From the NCBI GenBank assembly GCA_013398015.1, contig VZRR01014159.1:491129-555128 (forward strand): a stretch of DNA of 64,000 nucleotides. Direction: 5' to 3'. The notes under the pieces are model-generated. The model was not told where the DNA came from. It searched no databases and worked only from the letters and a program-made list of their open reading frames with translations. This DNA is from Oreocharis arfaki. Its lineage: Eukaryota; Chordata; Aves; Passeriformes; Paramythiidae. Position 1 is the stretch's first letter. The number at the start of each line of letters is the position of its first letter. Position numbers and translations under genes: made by a program. This document shows positions 10,592 through 22,475 of this stretch, one piece after another.

Positions 10592-10612
10592 CTCGTTGCA
10601 CTGTACATGTGC

Positions 10613-10628
10613 AAACACACACACACAT
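10613..10628. repeat. Short (CA)n microsatellite
   Basis: A run of about seven ACs followed by a second broken ACAC run to 10641. Confidence 0.8.
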
Positions 10629-12570
10629 GTGCTCACACACCCACAGCCCAACAGCTCTAAGTGCAGAAACCCCTCTCTCTAGTTAAATCTAGTAGCTAAG
10701 GAAAAGGGAAACTCAGGAAAAGGCCAGAAAATCTGGCAGACATCAGCCCACACTGCACAGCCCGTGCGAGCCCCGCACCAGCAGTGAGGTGATGATCGGA
10801 GACTGCAGCCAGAAGTCCGGCCCTTAACTCCAGCCATCCCTTTACCTGCCTTAAACTCTGTCTGTCTTATGTTGGAGCCCAGAGGATCTCCGCCTTCCCT
10901 GCACATTCTTCACAGTCCTGAGCATCAGACAACAGACCTGCACTTTCTCTTGGAGATTTACTCCTGGCTCCAAGGCTCCCGCTAGAACCAGGGCACTTGG
11001 GTTGGTGAAAAAAGTCAAAGAGCATGTGAAGGAAAAATGGGAAGATTCTCGTCAAAGCCTGCAGGTGATCACCACTAAAGTCAGGGACTCAGACTCAGTC
11101 TCTGCTCAGAAAGCTCCCCAAGTTTCCAGCCGCAGGGAATTTGAAGCACACACCACCTGTTCCCTCTGTTCCTGCTCTTCTCTGCTGGCATCAGCCACAA
11201 GCCCCACCTGGAGGTGGGGTGCTGGCATGGAGAGAGTTTTCTTCTGAGTGAATGATGGGCACTCCGATATTCAGGATGTTGTCTCTGGGCTGTGGGATGA
11301 GAGCCTGACTGACAGCCCAGTTGGGATTGCTCCTGTGAACCGTGAGCTCCTCTGCACAGCAAGAGGAAGGCGAGCAACAAGTGAGGGGGTCCAGGACCAC
11401 ATGTGAGTCTCAAAATGCTCCATCCACCACAACCCACACTCCACAAACACACCCATCACCTCCACCACGGGATCATCTACCTGCTCCCACTTCCCGAACG
11501 TCTGTCCTGCATGTGCACACTCCTTAGACCCCCAGATGCTCAGCTCAGCACCCCGAGCTCCCTTGTCCTCTCTTAACCCAACACATATGGGAGCTCCCAG
11601 CACTCTCAGGCTGCACATTAATCCTTCTCTTCCTGGAAGGCTTCACTCACTGGGCTCGGCTCTGCAGAGCCGGCTGCTATTAAAACATCAGCATGATGCT
11701 TCCCGAAGGTCAACTACCAAGGGACCTATTCTGGCAGCTGTTTGTTTGTTTGTCTGAACATTATCTAGGGCTGGCTGTTTATTTACATCCATTGAAGTAT
11801 CAGACAATAAATATCCTCTCCCAGTAGCAAACAGATGCTTGCACTCGGATGTTCTGGCTAGCGCTGACTTCAAAACGATCTCCTTAATGAGCAAACAACA
11901 CTATTAATCTTTAAAGACACAGGCTCTGGCCTTCTCTGAGCTCCCACCCTGGCCATGGCTAGACCCACAGGCATCCTGGCGAGCAGCCCACGGGTCTGGT
12001 AGATGAAAGAAGGTAGAAGATACCTTCCATCACTCGGCTGGCGCTTTTCAGCGTTATCTGGGCCTCCCCAGCTGCTGAGGGATCCACAGGAGGCTGATGC
12101 TCAAGGACAGTTTCCCCAGCAAGTTGGTGGCAGATGCCTCAGTCACACTTCTAAGAGGGACATAGAGGTTGGTATCACAGAGTTATCAAAGAGAGGGACA
12201 CAATAACCCTCTCCAAATCATGGAGATGGACTCAAACTCGTCAAGGAAAGAGATGTGAGGTTGGAGGACAGAGAAGGAATTGGTGGTAGCAAGGACTTTG
12301 TGCCTTTGCTGGAAGCTAAATCATCGTTATGACAAAAAAGAAAATACCTCTAAGCTCACCAGAGCAACAGAAACACCTTCCTTACAGACAGGGCCACATA
12401 GCTCTGTTAGCACCTTATCCCTTCCTGTAAAGTGACATTTCCTGCTAAAACCCATCCACACAGATGTACTTCAGGAGCTTCACTCCAGGCCCATCAAAGC
12501 CTGATCCCATAGACAGAATCGGTGTTTGGAGCACGTTAACCTTGTCTAGCTTTGGTTTTTTCAAGAAAAA

Positions 12571-12690
12571 GGCACTGGCACAGGTTACTCAGGGAGGTTT
12601 TCTATGCCTCGTCCCTGGAAGTGTTGAAGGCCAAGATGGATGGGGCTTGGAGCAACCTGATCTAGTGGAAAGTGTCCCTTCAAAATGATC
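12571..12690 (+). mobile_element. CR1 LINE fragment, diverged
   Basis: Plus-oriented CR1 pieces: ggcactggcacaggttactc, cgtccctggaagtgttgaag, ggggcttggagcaacctgat, ctagtggaaagtgtccct. The terminal part is too decayed to bound. Confidence 0.75.
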
Positions 12691-13839
12691 TTGAGACTCA
12701 CTTCAGAAACACACTCCTGAACCCAACCTCCTGCTATGATCTCACTTCCATTTTATCTGCCCAAGCAGCTTGGACTGCTCTCTGGCAACAAAATAAAAAA
12801 AGGATCATTTCCACTGTGCCAACTGGGCTCAGCTGTTTCCTACTCCTCTAAAACCATCACCTCCTGCCCAAGAGCATCATTCCTGGTTAAAATAAAGCCC
12901 CCTTCAATTAATATCTCTGTATAAAGCACTCGAAAACCATCCAGGGCTGCCGGGTGCGTGGTCAGGAGCAGGATCACGATGACCGGCCAGGCGGGTACAG
13001 GAGCAGACGCCGGGTGGATGAGACTCATTACAAATAATTAAATGAATAACTAAGCAGAAGAGCAGCTTGGTGAACCATGGCACACTCAGCCAAGCCATCC
13101 CTCCCCACCACTCTGCTTTTGTGCAGCGTCAGCAGCCTCTGGGCTGATGAAGTTCCAGGGAATTCATCATCTCCTGCCCCAGCGCTTCCAGCCGCTGCTC
13201 CAGCAGCTCTCGCTCAAGTCACGCTGGTGGCTTATTTTGGCCATGAAATTGCCCCAGTTCCCAGGGGAGGGGATTAAATGGCTGCCAGGAAGATTGCGAG
13301 GCTGGATTTCAAAGGGAAAATCCTTCAGGTCATGAAATCAGGCCCTGCTGCCTCCGCCTGGGTGCGAGGGAGCAACCACGACTGTGGTGCTGCCTTGGAA
13401 AGTAGGGGAAATGTTTTGGGCACGGAAAGCAGGAGCTGGAGAAGCTTCGTCCTCCCCATCCCCTGAGGCATCCTTCCTTTGCTGTCCCTGCCTCCCCTTC
13501 CTGCAGGGCATCTCACTGAAATCACCATCATCATTCCTCACTGTTGGATTAAGGATCTGCAAACACCATTTCCAGGAGATCCAAGCAGCCCTGGAGCCCA
13601 GCACATCAATCCAGGCTGCTCTGAGAAGGGCCCAGCCACAGCCTTACAACTGCACAGGGGCCACTAATACTTCATTGCTTTTCCAATAGCAGTTCCTCCC
13701 TGTTTTATGAACCTAATGTCCCCCCGAGGACGCCAGGACTGCTGGCTGCTGTCCCTGGCATGGAGAGGGAAAAAGGACACAGCAGGCAGTGTATGATCTA
13801 ATGTCAGGCCCGTCTGATGATCATCTATTCCTGCTTTTC

Positions 13840-14075
13840 CATTGATCTGGGTTGCACGATGGAGCTCTATTGATCTCTGCAAAGATGGGGAAGGGGCCGG
13901 TGACGCTCCATGTTCCTCCCATTTCCCTCCGTTTTCCACTAAAATACTCCGTTCTAATTTGCCTACAGCCTATTAAAAGGAGATCAATTCCTAATAAAAC
14001 ACGGCATTTCAATAGCCCTGTCTATCCACCGATCCTAAAGGCCTTTAGAAACACTAATTGAAAAAGCAAGGGATG
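13840..14075. other. AT-rich unique block, candidate conserved non-coding element
   Basis: Repeat-free sequence with several homeodomain-like and MEF/TTA-rich cores (gttctaatttgcctacagcc, attaaaaggagatcaattcc, aacactaattgaaaaagc). Function is inferred from composition only. Confidence 0.25.
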
Positions 14076-14336
14076 AGGTATCCTTAACTCCTTCCTGAGT
14101 CAGCAGCCACCAGCTCGCTCTCTTCTCTGGTACTCATGTTTTAAAGTGCTGCTTGCCTGGACCATGCCAGCCCATCCAAACACAGATCTCAGAGCACCTT
14201 CAGCCATGTGGAGAGCAGGAGCCTGGAAAACCAGGTGTTTACAGTACTCTTGAAACTCCTGCTGTCAGTGCTGTCCAGAACCCAAAGTGTCGTGACTCTG
14301 AGCAGGGGCGAGAGCTGATCTGGACAGGAGAGTCAG

Positions 14337-14615
14337 GGAATCACAGAATGGGTTGGGTTGGAAGGGATATTAAAACCCATCCAGTGCCACCCCCTGCCAT
14401 GGGCAGGGACACCTTTCCACTATCCCAGGTGGCTCCAAGCCCTTTCCAGCCTGGCCTTGGACACTTCCAGGGACCCTGTGCCAGGGCCTTCCCACCCTCA
14501 CAGGGAATAATTTCCTTCTAATATCTAATAATTTCCTTCTAATATCTCTCCTCTTTTAGTTTAAAAGGGTTTCTCTTTGTCCTGTCTCTATCACCCACAT
14601 AAAAGTCGCTCTCCC
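14337..14615 (-). mobile_element. CR1 LINE fragment with internal deletion and duplication
   Basis: Reverse-complement CR1: aatcacagaatgggttgggt, tgccatgggcagggacacct, then ttccagggaccctgtgccag. The atccaggggcagccacagct stretch present in sister copies is missing at that junction. An exact 21-bp duplication follows at 14506-14547. Confidence 0.9.
14506..14547. repeat. Exact 21-bp tandem duplication inside CR1
   Basis: The unit aataatttccttctaatatc plus t occurs twice back to back without mismatch, so it arose after this CR1 inserted and is recent. Confidence 0.97.
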
Positions 14616-14729
14616 AAGGTGTGGGTGCACCTGAGTGCACAAAACAGAAGGGGCAGCGAAGCAGGTCGGCCTTGCAATCCCATCAGGTTCCTGGTTTGTA
14701 TTTCTTTTGTCCAGGAGATCTCATGTGAT

Positions 14730-14800
14730 GGAATCACAGAATCATTAAGGCTGGAAAAGACCTCCAAGATCACCAAGTCCAATCTCACCAAACAAGTCTC
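14730..14800 (-). mobile_element. CR1 LINE 3' tip, second subtype
   Basis: Reverse-complement tip: gaatcacagaatcattaagg, ctggaaaagacctccaagat, caccaagtccaatc. This is the subtype with an aaaagacct core, also found at 21160, 26431 and 48189. Confidence 0.85.
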
Positions 14801-15363
14801 GTTGTTAGAAAACAGGGCTTATTTTCTGCACCTACAGCACTGCAACAGCCGGGGAGAATGCCTCTTCCTCACCTCTCCAGCCATACAATTCCCAAGGCCT
14901 TTTCTCCCAGCAGCAATACAGGGTTTTGAAGAAGACAGCTTTCCTGGAATAACTGTTGGCTAATCCTGATCATCTGCAGGCACTGCAGTGTAATCCCCAT
15001 GCTGCACACCCTCGCCTGAGGGCTGGCAGGGGCACAGGGGCTGCACTGGGCAGGGCCACAGGGCTTAATCCCTGCACAGGAGTCACCCACTGACCTCCGG
15101 TGTAATCCTGGGAAACTGGGTCAAACAGAGCTGTGCCTGACTGCTGGATAGGAGATCACCCCTGCAGAGCCAGAACAGCACGGGGGGCAGAGCAGGGCTC
15201 CTCCTGCTTCAGGAGGTCCAGGAGAAACATGGGACAAGATGCTGATGGGCATCTGCTTTGTTTTCTGGAGACAGGTGGGTCACCGTGCCTTAACAGAGCT
15301 ACTGGGTACTCTGCTTTCATGGTGGGTCAGTGTCTCACACAGATCCAGCACACTGGGATCCAG

Positions 15364-15606
15364 TGGAATCATGGAATCAAAGTGCTTGGGGTTGGAAGGG
15401 ATCTTAAAGCCCATCCAGTTCCACCCCCTGCCAAAGGCAGGGACACCTTCCACCATCCCAGGGTGCTCCAAGCCCCGTGGAACACTTCCAGGGATCCAGG
15501 GCAGCCACAGCTTCTCTGAGATCCTATGTCGGGGCCTCCCCACTCTCACAAGGAAGAATTTATCCCTAATATCCAATCTAAATCTACCCTCTGTCAGTTA
15601 AAGCCT
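15364..15606 (-). mobile_element. CR1 LINE fragment, common subtype
   Basis: Reverse-complement CR1: aatcatggaatcaaagtgct, ttggaagggatcttaaagcc, gccaaaggcagggacacctt, and tatccctaatatccaatcta at its 5' side. A short internal deletion removes the ccagcctggccttgg segment after agccccgt. Confidence 0.92.
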
Positions 15607-16059
15607 CCTGATTTGGGCCAGAGAGTCCTTCAGGCCCAAAGACAAATTCCTAGCTGACAGAGATCCCCTTTTTTCCAGCCCACAGCACAGGACTACTGTG
15701 CCATCCCACTGTGGATCCCCACCAACATTTATAGCAAGAAATACTCCTGACTGCAATGGAATTGTGAATTAAATTAGACAGAAGTGTAAGACTGACCTTC
15801 TGTCCAAGCTTTTCATTCTGGGCTTGGACATCACCTAATGCAGCAGGTTTCTGACTGCTGCTCCCAGCACCACAAATATAAATAAATACAGCTTGAAGTG
15901 TGTCCAGTCAGGCTGTACCTGAACTGCAGGGCTCACCCCAAACTGAAACAGCTCCAGAGCTGGAAACAGAGGGAAAGGGAAGGAGATGAGCAGGTCTTTC
16001 TCCCTCAGCAGGGAGAGCGTGTCAGGTACGCGCAGCTCTCACTTCCAGGAGCCCATTGA

Positions 16060-16200
16060 CAGATGACATCATTTTTGAGAGCATGGTTTACACATGCTCC
16101 CCTGGCGCTGCCTGATTGATAAATTAGACACTCATGAGCCATGTGCTAATCAATGCAAATCATTAGTTTGTAACAACACGAGGCAAGCTCGGCAGAGCTC
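16060..16200. other. Candidate conserved non-coding element with POU octamer and PBX-like site
   Basis: The perfect octamer ATGCAAAT (16153-16160) lies 32 bp from TGATTGAT (16113-16120), with AATTAGACA and TAATCA cores between them and CATTAGTTTG just after. The stretch is repeat-free and AT-rich within GC-rich flanks. Enhancer function is inference. Confidence 0.35.
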
Positions 16201-17699
16201 ATTTTTCAAGGTAATGGCCTGCCAAGCATCCGTGTTCAGCTGCGGGCCCTGCCAGGCAATCCATTAACAGGCTGCTGGCACTCACCTATGGCACGGGGCT
16301 GAGGCCTTTGCAGTCCAGTCCCCACCAAGGACTGGGCTGTGCTGATCAGTGCAAGAGCTCCAAACCTGCTATTCCTCCTCCTTCTTCTCCACAGCTCCTG
16401 GATCTGCTGCCAGCGGCCACCCCAGACCCAGACATTTGGAGTGCATGAGCTCCCACAGACCCTGGGCAATTTTTGTCCACTTACCCCAACCCCTGCAACC
16501 TAAAATTAAAGATATTTAAGCCTGAAAAATTGTGCTCTGTCCTCTATCAGTGGAAAATGAAGGTGAGTAATCAAGGCATTGGCCTGCAGGCGTGTCCTAG
16601 GAAACTCCATGCTGGCGTCAGTGGCATCTTTAAGTGACAACGTCTGCATCAAGTTGTGTTTGGCCAAATAAAGAGGTCATTCGAATGCTCCAGCCACCAG
16701 ATTTAAGTTTAATTTATCCAAATTTCTGGCTTCAGACTCTTACAAGTGCTGTCCAGCTGAGTGAGTGCCTTGGGGGAATGAAACTACACCAGGGAAGGAT
16801 GTGCCACTGCTGACCGTTCTGTCGGAGCACAGGGAGGGGACAAGGGTGGGACAATTCTGCTCTGTCACCACAGGAGCCCGTAAAGCCCCTGTGTCTGTTT
16901 CCCAAGCTCTGCAGGATTTCCATCCCACTGGCAGCAGAGCAGTCTCTTCATCCATGGGTCACTCTCGGGCACGTATCCTGCCACAGGTGCTCTGCACAGC
17001 CACTCCAGGTCCTTCACGGGAAATAAGGATTCTCTGCTTGACGTTCCCAGAGGGAAAGTTCAGAGCTCACAGACAGGGTCCTGCTGCTGGATGCTCGTGT
17101 TTGTGATCCCGGTGGATAATCTCAAAGGTCATCCTAGTGCCACTCAGGTGCTTCTGTTTCTCCCAAACCGGTGGAATTCCTTTTACAAGGCCAATATTTT
17201 GGGAACTTGCTAACTTTCAAATATTTGTGTCTGTAATTGCCATAAATCGACTGTAAATGGGTGTTTTGAGTCACAGTGGTTTTGGATTGAGATTAAGGGA
17301 ACAGTAATGAAAAAAAAAAAAGCAGGAAAATTAAATTTTTACGTTTGAGAGCATGGCTGTTAACTCATGAGCTGCAGAAACCAAAATGCTCCCCAAAATC
17401 TGGTCAGCTCTTCAGCAGGGGTTGAACTGTAGATAAAAATAATTCAGGCAAGCTGCAACACCAGAAAGACTCAGAGTTTTGGCTCAGAAATACCCAGAAG
17501 TGCAGCGTGTGTGTGAACGGCACTGACCAGAGACAAAGACCCCAACGCAGTCGGCCTGGAGCACAAACCCTTCTGTGGGACAGCTCAAAAACTGAGGCAG
17601 GGAGTGACGTGGGATGGAATGAAGACAGATGCACCACGAGAGGGGCTGGATGATGAATACAAGTCCTTTATAAGTGCCTGTTCTTGGGGCTGAGGGACC

Positions 17700-17990
17700 A
17701 GATTCCCGCAGAGATGAGCTCATCCCGCCGGGAACGCGGTGACCCCGAGGGTTGGGAGCCGCGGGGCGGGGGGTGAGGGGCAGCACCACAAAAAGTCCTT
17801 TGACTGCGGCCAGACGGGGCGAGCTTTGAGACACCCACGGACCCTCACCACACTGTGGCACTTGAGAGGGAGCCAGCTGCCCTTGGGCAAGGGGAGGCAC
17901 GAGTGGAGACGCGGGAATCCGCATGGAGACGCGGGCAGCGGGGCGCACGTCAGCACAGCAGCGTGAAGGAGGGTGGAAATATCTGACCAG
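17700..17990. other. CpG-dense patch
   Basis: CpG dinucleotides cluster here (cccgccgggaacgcggtgac, gggagccgcggggcgggg, gagacgcgggcagcggggcg) in an otherwise CpG-poor intron. It is about 290 bp, near the lower length limit for a CpG island. It could be an intronic enhancer or an internal transcription start. No TATA box or exon is evident. Confidence 0.5.
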
Positions 17991-18134
17991 GCGAAACAGG
18001 AGGTGTGGAGGCACCCAGGAACACCTGGGCACTCCAGGATCGTCCTCCTGGCTTGAGGATGTGCTCACCAACGGACCCAAGGGGTGGTGTGAAGACGAGC
18101 ACACACATGCACTGACTCAGAATGGCAGAAAAAC

Positions 18135-18372
18135 ACAATCATGGAATGCTTGGGCTGGAAGGGACCTCTAAAGGTCACCTAGTTCAACAGCCAGGGACAT
18201 CTCCAACTGGATCAGGTTGCTCAGAGCCCCATCCAGCCTCGCCTTAAATGATTCCAGGGAAGGTGCATCTACCACCTCTCTGGACGTGCGCCAGTTGTAA
18301 AAACCTCCCTTCTATCTCATTTAATCGACCTTCCTTCAGGATAAAACCATCACCCCTTGTCCTGTCACACCC
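18135..18372 (-). mobile_element. CR1 LINE fragment, third subtype
   Basis: Reverse-complement CR1: acaatcatggaatgcttggg, ctggaagggacctctaaagg, then gccagggacatctccaactg, gatcaggttgctcagagccc, and a ccccttgtcctgtcacaccc end. The ctccaactggatcaggttgc segment marks it as a different subtype from the catgggcagg copies. Confidence 0.9.
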
Positions 18373-18851
18373 AGAAGAGTCTGTGGAGACCACAGGCATT
18401 CCCTCTGAAGGATCTGCTCCCTGTAGCAGACAACCCAGGGAATCTGATCTGAAGGGGGGCATTTCCACACCTCGGGTGGTGCAGTGCCCTGGGCAGCTCC
18501 GGGCGTCAGCGAGGGCAGCGAACTCAATCACGGCCTGTCACATTTGATCTTGGAGACAGAACGACACATTTGCAATTTCCCTTTAAAGCTTAAGAGAGGC
18601 AGACCAAAGCTCCTGCTTTGCTGAGGATTTGGGCACTTTCACCACTTCCTTTAAAAAAAAACAAATCAAAAATCGTATCCCAGGGATGGTATCACTGGTC
18701 AAGTGAGATTGGCTGCTCTTGCACTGATATTTGTGTCAGATGCTGGTGCTAAATGACTTCAGAAATGCAGAGAGATGGGCTGTGAGGGCATCGCTAAGAC
18801 AGAGAAATCTGGGACCCACAGCTCCTTCCTCACTCCCTTGCTGGGAGCTCT

Positions 18852-18872
18852 GGGTTTGGGTGGGTGGGTGGA
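18852..18872 (+). other. Canonical G-quadruplex motif
   Basis: GGGTTTGGGTGGGTGGGTGG on the plus strand: four G3 runs with loops of 3, 1 and 1, among the most stable patterns known. It is on the template strand of the host gene. Confidence 0.85.
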
Positions 18873-19710
18873 GCGGTGGCTCGAGAACAATTCCTGTCAG
18901 CAAAGTGGGGACAGGTTATCTCCAGGGCCAGGGGAAAGGGGAACCTGAAAGAAAAGCTGTCCCCAGTCCCTTTTGTCAGCTGACACCCCTGGGGCTAAGG
19001 TTGAGATAATGAGGTCCCAGATATCTCTGGGCCCCAGCCCCACTGGCAGGGCTGTGCTCTGCAAAGGTTATTGTGATTCAATTGCTGACTCTTTCAGCTC
19101 CTGGTCTTCTCAATGCCAAGGTGACCTATTAAGAACTTAATATCAGATAAAAAACATCCCTCGAAGCTTTTTTAACCTTCATAATCTATGTTTATCCACA
19201 GAAAATAAAAGGAGGAGAGAAAAAGAGAAAGCGAATGCTTATCTTCCAATATTGCCTCAGATAAAAGGGAAGCACCATCTGGGGACAAAACTTCACATTT
19301 GACCTTTCTCCCCTTTCATGAAAGCAGCCAGAAAACTGATCCAGCACTGAAAACAGTGGACAAGGCCTCTTCCATTCACCTGCCATAGACTGAAGGGTGC
19401 TCCCAGGCTACCAAAGCTTCCTCTGCTTTTGTCTGTGATGCCAAGGACACGGCTCTCTGCAGCCCAGCCCCAGCACAGACCTCCCTTCTCCCCAGCCAGC
19501 CCCAAATGGGCAGCACTGACCCCAGCAAGGCCCGGCTCCTCCACCAGCCAAACTCCATCCAGACCAAACCCCTCAGCAAAGGTCTCACTGAGGCCTGTGT
19601 CTTCCCAAGAATTCCTCTCATCTCCCACTGGTCCCTCAGTGGCGACCCAAAGATGCCTCTCGTGCTTTTTTCCTTCCAGCAACACTGGACAATTTGTTGG
19701 TCCTCTCCAC

Positions 19711-19792
19711 TCATAGAATCACAGACTGGTTTGTGCTGGAAGTGACCTTAAAGATCATCCCATTCCAACCCCCTGCCACAGGCAGGGACACC
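19711..19792 (-). mobile_element. CR1 3' tip, left half of a back-to-back pair
   Basis: Reverse-complement CR1 tip: tcatagaatcacagactggt, gaccttaaagatcatcccat, ccctgccacaggcagggaca. It is cut at gacacc, exactly where a plus-oriented CR1 begins. Confidence 0.9.
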
Positions 19793-19937
19793 ATCCCTGG
19801 AGGGATTTAAAAGCCACGTGGATGTGGCCCTTGGGGACACGATTTAGTGGAGGTCTTAGCAAATGCTGGGTTAATGGTTGGACTCGAGGATCTTTGAGGT
19901 CTGTTCCAACCTTAACAACTCAATCATTCTATGATTT
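19789..19937 (+). mobile_element. CR1 3' end, right half of a back-to-back pair
   Basis: Plus-oriented CR1: caccatccctggagggattt, cacgtggatgtggcccttgg, ggttggactcgaggatcttt, and tail aatcattctatgat. It shares caccat with the left half, so the joint shows a few bases of microhomology. Both halves keep their own 3' terminus. Confidence 0.9.
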
Positions 19938-21159
19938 TAATTATCACCTCCAGTAGTGCAAGAATGGCACACATCCCCAGACCCTTAATCACAGGGGTTC
20001 CTGGCACATCAATCAGAATTAACCAGATGTGTATTCAAACCCCTTGATTGAATTATCCAGAACTAATTCAAATGAATTTAAAAATAACAGCGTGGCAGGC
20101 ACATTTTTAATGTCAGTAAATCACCAGCCAGGACCATCAGTGGGAAGTCCCCATTCAGAGGGAAACAAAAGGTGGCACTGCAGAGGGTGGGGGTGGCAGG
20201 GGGTGATTTCCTCTCAGCCAAGCACACCCAGCACCAGCCCAGGTCTGTGGGAAGAAGCTGATGACCCCAGGGAGGAAGCAGAGCCCTCCACGTGCACTCC
20301 AAGGGATTAGGAGGTCTGCTGGGAACTGCCCTAAGGAGCTGTATGGCACAGAGGGCAAGGCACAAGGCATGTTCAAGGGAGAATTAATAGAGCCAGAGGG
20401 ATTTAGGAGGTGAGTGCTGGCATGTTATTCCACTTAGGCAGAGGCAGAGACGCCTGGGAGTGGAGAAAGGCTGCCTGAGACGTGGACTTTGGGGCCTGGC
20501 TGCTGAGCTGGGAGGTAGACACTGGATCAGGCTGGTGAGGTGGTAAAGTTACCCCATAAATGGGTTAGAATGGTGTTCAGGAGCTTAACTCCATCTTAGA
20601 GCATTGATCCAGCACAAAACCTCTTGTCCACAGGAACTGCAGGTGAAATGGGGATGTAGGGAAATGCAGGAAGTAGAGAGTCTGGAGAAGCTGAGCACAA
20701 AAGGGACCTGACAGACCATGTGCAGGGCTGCTTCAGCTGAGCCAAGTGGTGCACAAGGACCACAGCCCAGCAGGGGGGTCAGAGCAGAGCTGAGAAGAGT
20801 CACTGTCCTTCCAACAGGGCCCACTGACAGATCTGCAGCTCTCTTTGTGCCTCAGATCTTTCCCCAAACTTGTGTCAGTACCAGAGCAATGTCCTGTCTG
20901 AGGCGAAACAGCCAGGTCCTTTTCTAATGGCAGAGATTGGGGTGTCTGAGCCCTAAAAGCACCATCCCATGAGTTGCAGGACTCTCCCATCCTCTCTGGG
21001 GTTTGCTGTTTACCAACATAGCTCGGTACCTCTGTGCAAGCTGCTCGTGCCTGGGACACGTCAGTGGAGACCAACAAATCTTCATCCCCTGCCTAAAAAA
21101 CCTGTGGGGACAAACGTTGCTGGGGTGGTCACTGCCATAGCTCAGACACCAGTGCTGAG

Positions 21160-21400
21160 TTACAGAATCACAGGATGAACCAGGCTGGAAAAGACCTCTG
21201 AGATCATCAAGTCCATCCTACGACCCAACACCTCCTCGTCAGCTAAACCACGGCACTGAGTGCCAAGTCCAGTCTCTTTTTAAACACATCCAGGGACAGT
21301 GACTCCACCACCTCCCTGGGCAGATGATTCCAGTGCCCAGTCACTCTTTTAGAGAGGAATTTTTTCCTGATGTCCAACCCAAACTTCCCCTGGCGCATCT
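21160..21400 (-). mobile_element. CR1 LINE fragment, second subtype
   Basis: Reverse-complement CR1: ttacagaatcacaggatgaa, ctggaaaagacctctgagat, tccagggacagtgactccac, cacctccctgggcag, and aattttttcctgatgtccaa. Well preserved over 240 bp. Confidence 0.93.
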
Positions 21401-22100
21401 GGACAGCAGAGTTTGGGAAAAAGCTGCTTCTCTAAGATGATCGTGGCACTGCTCTGGTTAAAGTCCCTGAGGTTCCCAAACTGGAAATTTTCCCACTATT
21501 TTGAACATGTCAATCAAGGAGGAGAGGACACAGCTGCACCTCTGGTGATGGGGAGGTGATGGAAGAACAGCCTGGGCAGCATCTCCTGTCTCCACAGCCT
21601 TCCCCTCTCTCCCGTGGGCAGGGAGGGGCAGTGGGATCATGTCCCTCATACAAGCACAGGAATCACTTTCCTCTGGGACCTCGGGGTAACCCGGGCAATG
21701 AAACCCGACCCAAAGCCACTTTGACATCAGGTCGTGGCTGGAGACAAAGCAAGGTCAGGAGTTCAGCGTCAATACAGCGAGTGCCAGTCGGGACACAAAA
21801 GCTCCGGGATCAGATGTACCTGCGAGGGCTGCTGGGGAGGGAGGGCATTGAGATGCATAATTACTGCTCCTTTCATCCCCGCTGCTCTCTCCCTCGGTTC
21901 ACACGGCTCTCCTGGCTCTGTCCTTGCACAGGTTGTGTCCCAGCAGGGTCCCTCCCACAGCCACAGCGAAAAGGTGCTGGCACAGGAGCTGAAAGGTGAG
22001 GGGTGTCAGAGCTGAACCCCCCTTCACTGAAGGTTTCAGCAGAATCGCTCCTGAGAGCAGCCAGTTATTTCCATGATCAGCTCCAGCTTTGTGGAGCAGA

Positions 22101-22475
22101 AAATCACAGAATCATGGAATGGGTTGGGTGGGGAGGGACATTAAAGCTCATCCTGTTCCACCCCCCTGCCACGGGCAGGGACAACTCCCACTATCCCAGG
22201 CTGCTCCAAGCCCCGTCCAGCCTGGCCTTGGACACTTCCAGGGATCCAGGGGCAGCCACAGCTTCTCTGGGCAACCCTCACTGCCAAAAATTCCTTCCCA
22301 ATATCTAATTTATACCTCCCCTCCTTCAGCTTAAAGCCATTCCCCCTTGTCCTGTCCCTCCATGCCTTGTCCCGTGTCCCTCTGCAGCTCTCCTGGAGCC
22401 CCTTTAAGGCACTGGAAGAGGCTCTGAGGTCTCCCTGGACCCTTCTCTTCTCCAGATGAACCCCCCAGCTCTCCC
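22101..22475 (-). mobile_element. CR1 LINE fragment, common subtype, longer copy
   Basis: Reverse-complement CR1: aatcacagaatcatggaatg tail, tgccacgggcagggacaact, gatccaggggcagccacagc, ccattcccccttgtcctgtc, and onward to ccttctcttctccagatgaa. At about 375 bp it reaches farther 5' than most copies of this subtype in the window. Confidence 0.95.

Larger units (their letters stand above)
9770..12570. other. Unique intronic sequence with simple repeats
   Basis: Apart from the GGGA tract and CA run near 10.6 kb, I see no element. The section at about 11745-11915 (tgtttatttacatccattga, gacaataaatatcctctccc, cattaatctttaaag-like end) is AT-rich and resembles non-coding conserved DNA. Open frames up to 130 codons are unremarkable. 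Confidence 0.4.
15607..18134. other. Unique intronic sequence, POU-motif block and CpG patch
   Basis: No repeats are recognised. It holds the candidate element at 16060-16200 and the CpG-dense patch at 17700-17990, annotated separately. The rest is ordinary, with a poly-A run near 17310. A 206-codon minus-strand frame at 17484-18104 overlaps the CpG patch, where stop codons are rare by composition. Confidence 0.4.

Noticed and set aside
17484..18104. 206-codon minus-strand frame
   Set aside because: It overlaps a CpG-dense patch where stop codons are rare by composition; no domain or splice context is visible.
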